Origin: JALZHR01 sp036389695
GTDB lineage: Bacteria; Acidobacteriota; Blastocatellia; Pyrinomonadales; Pyrinomonadaceae
Assembly: GCA_036389695.1 (NCBI GenBank)
Contig: DASVWG010000473.1
Span: 1-8,812, forward strand
Length of the DNA stretch: 8,812 bases
Reading direction: 5' to 3'
Shown here: positions 5,063 through 8,812 of the stretch, piece after piece
How the letters are laid out: each line of letters begins with the position of its first letter
Position numbering within the stretch: the first letter of the stretch is position 1
Position numbers and translations under genes: made by a program
The notes under the pieces: generated by a model
Databases searched by the model: none
The model's input: only the letters and a program-made list of their open reading frames with translations
What the model was told of the DNA's origin: nothing

Positions 5063-6349
5063 ATGACAAACAATCTGCATATAGTTCATTCAAATGCAAA
5101 ATTTGAATCGTCTATAAAAGTGCCTTTTCAACGCCCGTCGCTCGGTGAAGACGAAATCAATGAAGTGGTCGAGACTCTGCGTTCCGGGTGGCTGACGAGC
5201 GGACCGAAAGTTAAAAAATTTGAGAAGGAATTTGCCGCGGCGGTCAATGCCGAATACGCGATAGCGGTTAATTCCTGCACCGCCGCGCTTCATCTGGCGG
5301 TCGAAGCGATGAATTTGCACGCCGGTCAGGCGGTGCTTGTGCCGACGATGACATTCGCGGCGACGGCGGAAATAATTCTTTACAAAAACGCCCTGCCGAT
5401 TCTCGTCGATTGCTGCCCGGTGACGGGAAATATGAATTTGCGCGATGCCGAAGAAAAGCTGCAAAAATTTAAAGCGGGCGATTTCAATTTCAATCATCAA
5501 CAGCCGGTCGAAGTCGTCGGGATAATTCCCGTTCACGTCGGCGGGTTTATGATGAATGTGGGCGAAATCAAGGATTTTGCCGAAAGGCACGGACTCTGGA
5601 TAATCGAGGACGCGGCGCATTCCTTTCCGGCGGCTTGGCGGGCTGATTCTCAAAGCGTCTGGGAGCATTGCGGCGAGAATACGGCATCGGTCACCTGTTT
5701 TTCGTTTTACGCGAATAAAACCATCACCACCGGCGAAGGCGGAATGGCGGTGACTAATGATAAAGCAATCGCGGAAAAGATTCGGATGCTGTCGCTGCAC
5801 GGACTTTCGCAGGATTCGTGGGAGCGTTACTGCGCCCGGAGCAGTTGGGATTACAAAATCGTTTTGCCCGGCTACAAATACAATCTGACCGATATTGCTG
5901 CCGCTATCGGGCTGCATCAATTAAAGCGCGCCGAAACAATGCGCCGCGAGCGCGAAGCCGTCGCCGAACATTATCTGGATTCATTAGCGGATGTTTCGGA
6001 AATCGAACTGCCGCTCAGAAGCGACGACCGCATTCATTCGTGGCACTTGTTTCCAATCCGGCTCAGGCTCGAAAGCCTTTCGATTGACCGCACGGAATTT
6101 TTAGATAAGCTGCGGGCTGGCGGCGTCGGCTGTTCGGTTCATTGGCGACCGCTTCACCTGCATCCTTTGTATGCCGAAAGATTCGGCTGGCAGGAGACGG
6201 ATTTTCCGACTTCGACTCGGCTCTGGCAGCGTATTATCAGCCTGCCCATTTTTTCTTCGATGACGGTTTCGGAAATCAAGCACGTCATCGAGACGGTCAA
6301 AACGCTTTGCGCCGATTTCAGCACAAAAGCGGCGAAACTGGTTGCCTGA
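5063..6349 (+). CDS. DegT/DnrJ/EryC1/StrS-family PLP sugar aminotransferase
   Basis: This family transfers an amino group, usually from glutamate, to a nucleotide-linked 3- or 4-keto sugar. The 428-residue sequence shows RPSLGEDEINEVVETLRSGWLTSGP (residues about 24-48), the PLP-phosphate region NSCTAALHLA (70-79), TMTFAATAE (95-103), EDAAHS (182-187) with the cofactor-binding Asp183, and SFYANKTITTGEGG (214-227) with the Schiff-base lysine K219. YKYNLTDIAAAIG (271-283) and VHWRPLHLHPLY (359-370) are also typical. It is about 40 residues longer than many members, partly from a 190-205 insertion. Start: homology begins near residue 20 and no better start is nearby; no clear Shine-Dalgarno is seen. 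Its TGA overlaps the next ATG, suggesting translational coupling. The exact sugar (WecE-, PglE- or Per-like) cannot be told. The dehydratase that would make its keto-sugar substrate is not in the window. Confidence 0.92.
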   Translation: MTNNLHIVHSNAKFESSIKVPFQRPSLGEDEINEVVETLRSGWLTSGPKVKKFEKEFAAAVNAEYAIAVNSCTAALHLAVEAMNLHAGQAVLVPTMTFAATAEIILYKNALPILVDCCPVTGNMNLRDAEEKLQKFKAGDFNFNHQQPVEVVGIIPVHVGGFMMNVGEIKDFAERHGLWIIEDAAHSFPAAWRADSQSVWEHCGENTASVTCFSFYANKTITTGEGGMAVTNDKAIAEKIRMLSLHGLSQDSWERYCARSSWDYKIVLPGYKYNLTDIAAAIGLHQLKRAETMRREREAVAEHYLDSLADVSEIELPLRSDDRIHSWHLFPIRLRLESLSIDRTEFLDKLRAGGVGCSVHWRPLHLHPLYAERFGWQETDFPTSTRLWQRIISLPIFSSMTVSEIKHVIETVKTLCADFSTKAAKLVA

Positions 6350-7011
6350 TGCAAAATCGAGCCGACAATCGGGGACTTCCGCGAACGGCGGAGATTTGTC
6401 TCGCGCTGGCGGGCTTGGCGCTGCTGTTTCCGCTGTTCGTCGTGCTCGCCGTCATTGTCAAATCATCCTCAAAGGGCGCGATTTTTTTTCGTCAAAAAAG
6501 AATCGGGCGCGGCGGAAGCGAATTCGTCTTATACAAATTCCGCTCGATGCGGAGCGATTCCGCAGGCTTGAAATTAACCGCCGAGGACGACCTTCGCTTG
6601 ACGCGCGCCGGAAAATGGCTGCGCCGTTATAAACTCGACGAGCTGCCGCAATTATGGAATGTTTTTCGGGGCGATATGTCGCTTGTCGGACCGCGCCCGG
6701 AAGTCGCCGAATACGTCGATTTGAAAAATCCCCTGTGGCGGGAAATTCTGAGCGTTCGTCCCGGCATTACCGACCCGGTTGCGCTGCGGCTGCGTAATGA
6801 AGAACAACTGCTGGCTTCAATCGAAGACAAAGAAGCTTTTTACACCGAAATCCTCCAGCCGTTCAAGCTTCGCGGCTGGGCGGAATATGCGCGTCATAAA
6901 ACATGGAAATCCGATTTGTCGATTTTACTGCGCACCTTCAAAGTGATTTTGCTGCCGGGCACGGCGGCGCCGCCGACGCGTGAAGAATTGTCAATCGCCG
7001 TTATCGAATAA
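6349..7011 (+). CDS. Undecaprenyl-phosphate sugar-phosphate transferase (bacterial sugar transferase family)
   Basis: This monotopic membrane enzyme starts glycan assembly by moving a sugar-1-phosphate from a nucleotide sugar to undecaprenyl phosphate at the cytoplasmic face. The 220-residue size matches the short PglC-like class without the extra membrane domain of WbaP. One hydrophobic segment (about 14-38) carries a central proline (P28), as in the re-entrant helix of PglC. It is followed by FFRQKRIGRGG (46-56), LYKFRSM (61-67), and the catalytic block KLDELPQLWNV (95-105) with the Asp97-Glu98 dyad, then GDMSLVGPRPE (108-118) and VRPGITDP (136-143). The ATG at 6349 shares its A with the TGA of the aminotransferase; the frame stays open upstream to 6142, but that part lies within the aminotransferase gene. 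The order suggests the amino sugar made by the upstream enzyme is the transferred sugar (inference). Confidence 0.9.
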   Translation: MQNRADNRGLPRTAEICLALAGLALLFPLFVVLAVIVKSSSKGAIFFRQKRIGRGGSEFVLYKFRSMRSDSAGLKLTAEDDLRLTRAGKWLRRYKLDELPQLWNVFRGDMSLVGPRPEVAEYVDLKNPLWREILSVRPGITDPVALRLRNEEQLLASIEDKEAFYTEILQPFKLRGWAEYARHKTWKSDLSILLRTFKVILLPGTAAPPTREELSIAVIE

Positions 7012-7050
7012 TCATTATAAAATTATTGTCTGAAAGCCTTTAGAGTGAGA

Positions 7051-7737
7051 ATGAACAACACGGACGAGCTTTTGAAATACGTCGAATGGGACGTGCGAAA
7101 CTGGGGAATCGCCCTGGATTTCTGGCTGGCGCATTCGACAAAACGTTTGTCCGAATGCAGGGTTTTGGAAATCGGCACAAATACCGGTCGTCTTTCGCTT
7201 TGGCTTGCCTCGCAAGGCGCAAAAGTCGTCTGTTCAGACGTTAACAGAGTTCGCCAGGAAGCCGTCGAGCTGCATCAATCAAGCGATTTGGCGCATCTCA
7301 TCGAGCATCAAACCATCGACGCCAGAAGCATTCCATACACGGAAGAGTTTGACATAGTCGTTTTCAAATCAGTTATCGGCGCCATCGGCGACGGCGCGAA
7401 AGAGCCGCAGGCAAAAGCCGTCAGCGAAATGCACAAAGCGCTGAAAAAAGGCGGTGAATTATTTTTCGCCGAAAATCTGGTCGCTTCGCCGATGCATATG
7501 TTTTTCCGGCGGAAGATGATTAGCTGGGGCGCGACGTGGCGCTATATCACTATCGAAGAGATGAACGAATTTCTCGCGCCGTTTGCAGAAAAACAGCTCC
7601 GCACCATCGGTTTTGCCGGCACATTCGGCAGAAACGAAGCTCAAAGAAACCTGCTCGCGCTCGGCGACCGGCTTATTTTTGAACGAATCGTGCCCGAAAA
7701 GTGGAAATATATCATCGCCGGCGTGGCGAGAAAATAA
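7051..7737 (+). CDS. Class I SAM-dependent methyltransferase
   Basis: The 228-residue soluble protein has SAM-binding motif I VLEIGTNTG (38-46), the acidic end of strand 2 VVCSD (59-63) that binds the ribose, FDIVVFKSVIGAIG (100-113) at strand 4, and LKKGGELFFAEN (131-142) at strand 5. The C-terminal part (LIFERIVPEKWKYIIAGVARK) is a usual Rossmann-methyltransferase ending. The gene lies 39 bases after the sugar transferase on the same strand, without a visible terminator between them, so it is probably in the same operon and may methylate the glycan. The substrate is unknown. The ATG at 7051 is chosen; an in-frame GTG two codons upstream (7045) is also possible, and AGAGTGAG just before the ATG is a weak ribosome site. 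Confidence 0.85.
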   Translation: MNNTDELLKYVEWDVRNWGIALDFWLAHSTKRLSECRVLEIGTNTGRLSLWLASQGAKVVCSDVNRVRQEAVELHQSSDLAHLIEHQTIDARSIPYTEEFDIVVFKSVIGAIGDGAKEPQAKAVSEMHKALKKGGELFFAENLVASPMHMFFRRKMISWGATWRYITIEEMNEFLAPFAEKQLRTIGFAGTFGRNEAQRNLLALGDRLIFERIVPEKWKYIIAGVARK

Positions 7738-7775
7738 TCGAACGCCGGCTGAATTGTTTTTGAGATTGAAAGTAA

Positions 7776-7818
7776 AAAGGCGAAAGATATTTGTTTTCAC
7801 ATTTTATCTTTCGCCTTT
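7776..7818. terminator. Bidirectional intrinsic terminator between the methyltransferase and E2 genes
   Basis: aaaggcgaaagata (7776-7789) and tatctttcgccttt (7805-7818) are perfect 14-bp reverse complements with a 15-nt loop. Read on the minus strand from E2, the stem ends in five T; on the plus strand a weaker T-rich tract (cctttctttg) follows. It therefore serves both convergent genes, with the minus-strand terminator stronger. Its right arm is part of the direct repeat seen again at 4773. Confidence 0.8.
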
Positions 7819-7839
7819 CTTTGTAATTCGTAATTGAAT

Positions 7840-8812
<973 letters not shown>

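Noticed and set aside
5090..5920. 276-codon open frame on the minus strand inside the aminotransferase gene
   Set aside because: It lies fully antisense to a gene with clear family motifs, shows no domain motifs, and is rich in Arg, Phe and His as expected from the complement of this codon usage.
6142..6348. 69-codon N-terminal extension of the sugar transferase
   Set aside because: The extension lies in the coding sequence of the aminotransferase in another frame and has no membrane or family motif; the ATG at 6349 overlapping the TGA gives the normal family length.
6962..6975. 14-bp perfect palindrome cggcggcgccgccg in the sugar transferase gene
   Set aside because: It encodes an Ala/Pro-rich stretch with G+C-rich codons in the variable C-terminus and is single; it is most simply chance from codon choice.

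Overview
This 8.8-kb bacterial window has G+C near 50% in most genes and dense coding on both strands. It carries no phylum-specific marker gene. The E2-type dehydrogenase subunit, solo NagA, monotopic sugar transferase and codon choice would fit a Gram-negative-type bacterium, possibly Acidobacteriota, but this is a weak guess. No rRNA, tRNA, CRISPR array, transposase or integrase gene was seen.

Layout, left to right. (1) Positions 3-149 hold the 3' end of an unidentified gene. (2) Positions 150-733 are non-coding and rich in structure: a 203-bp MITE-like element (307-509) with 23-bp terminal inverted repeats and an 8-bp target duplication sits inside a field of degenerate ~21-bp repeats, followed by a large stem-loop and a strong intrinsic terminator just upstream of nagA. 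The left arm of that terminator can instead pair perfectly with sequence downstream of it, as in an attenuator. (3) nagA (734-1900) encodes N-acetylglucosamine-6-phosphate deacetylase and overlaps by 36 bp, tail to tail, an EamA/DMT-family permease (1865-2797, minus). (4) A stand-alone SIR2-like plus TPR gene (2933-4756) has its own sigma70-type promoter. It has the architecture of NAD-consuming anti-phage effectors, and its G+C falls sharply along its length. (5) A three-gene glycan cassette (5063-7737) encodes a PLP sugar aminotransferase, an undecaprenyl-phosphate sugar-phosphate transferase whose start overlaps the preceding stop, and a class I methyltransferase. (6) Convergent to it, and running off the right edge, is the E2 acyltransferase subunit of a 2-oxoacid (probably pyruvate) dehydrogenase (7840-8812, minus).

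The main structural surprise is that the last ~12 codons of E2 plus its 3' flank (7804-7877) recur in the same orientation at 4773-4847, right after the SIR2-TPR gene, at about 87% identity by hand count. The glycan cassette therefore lies between two direct repeats derived from the 3' end of E2. This resembles an island inserted at a gene's 3' end, with SIR2-TPR abutting the displaced copy. Together with the MITE and a 7-bp tandem repeat inside the E2 linker, it marks the window as an accessory, rearranged region between housekeeping genes.

Functional links: aminotransferase, sugar transferase and methyltransferase would act in sequence on a cell-surface glycan (make an amino sugar, load it on the lipid carrier, methylate). 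The dehydratase and glycosyltransferases such a pathway needs are not in the window. NagA recycles amino sugars and could feed the same sugar pool, but no direct link is visible.
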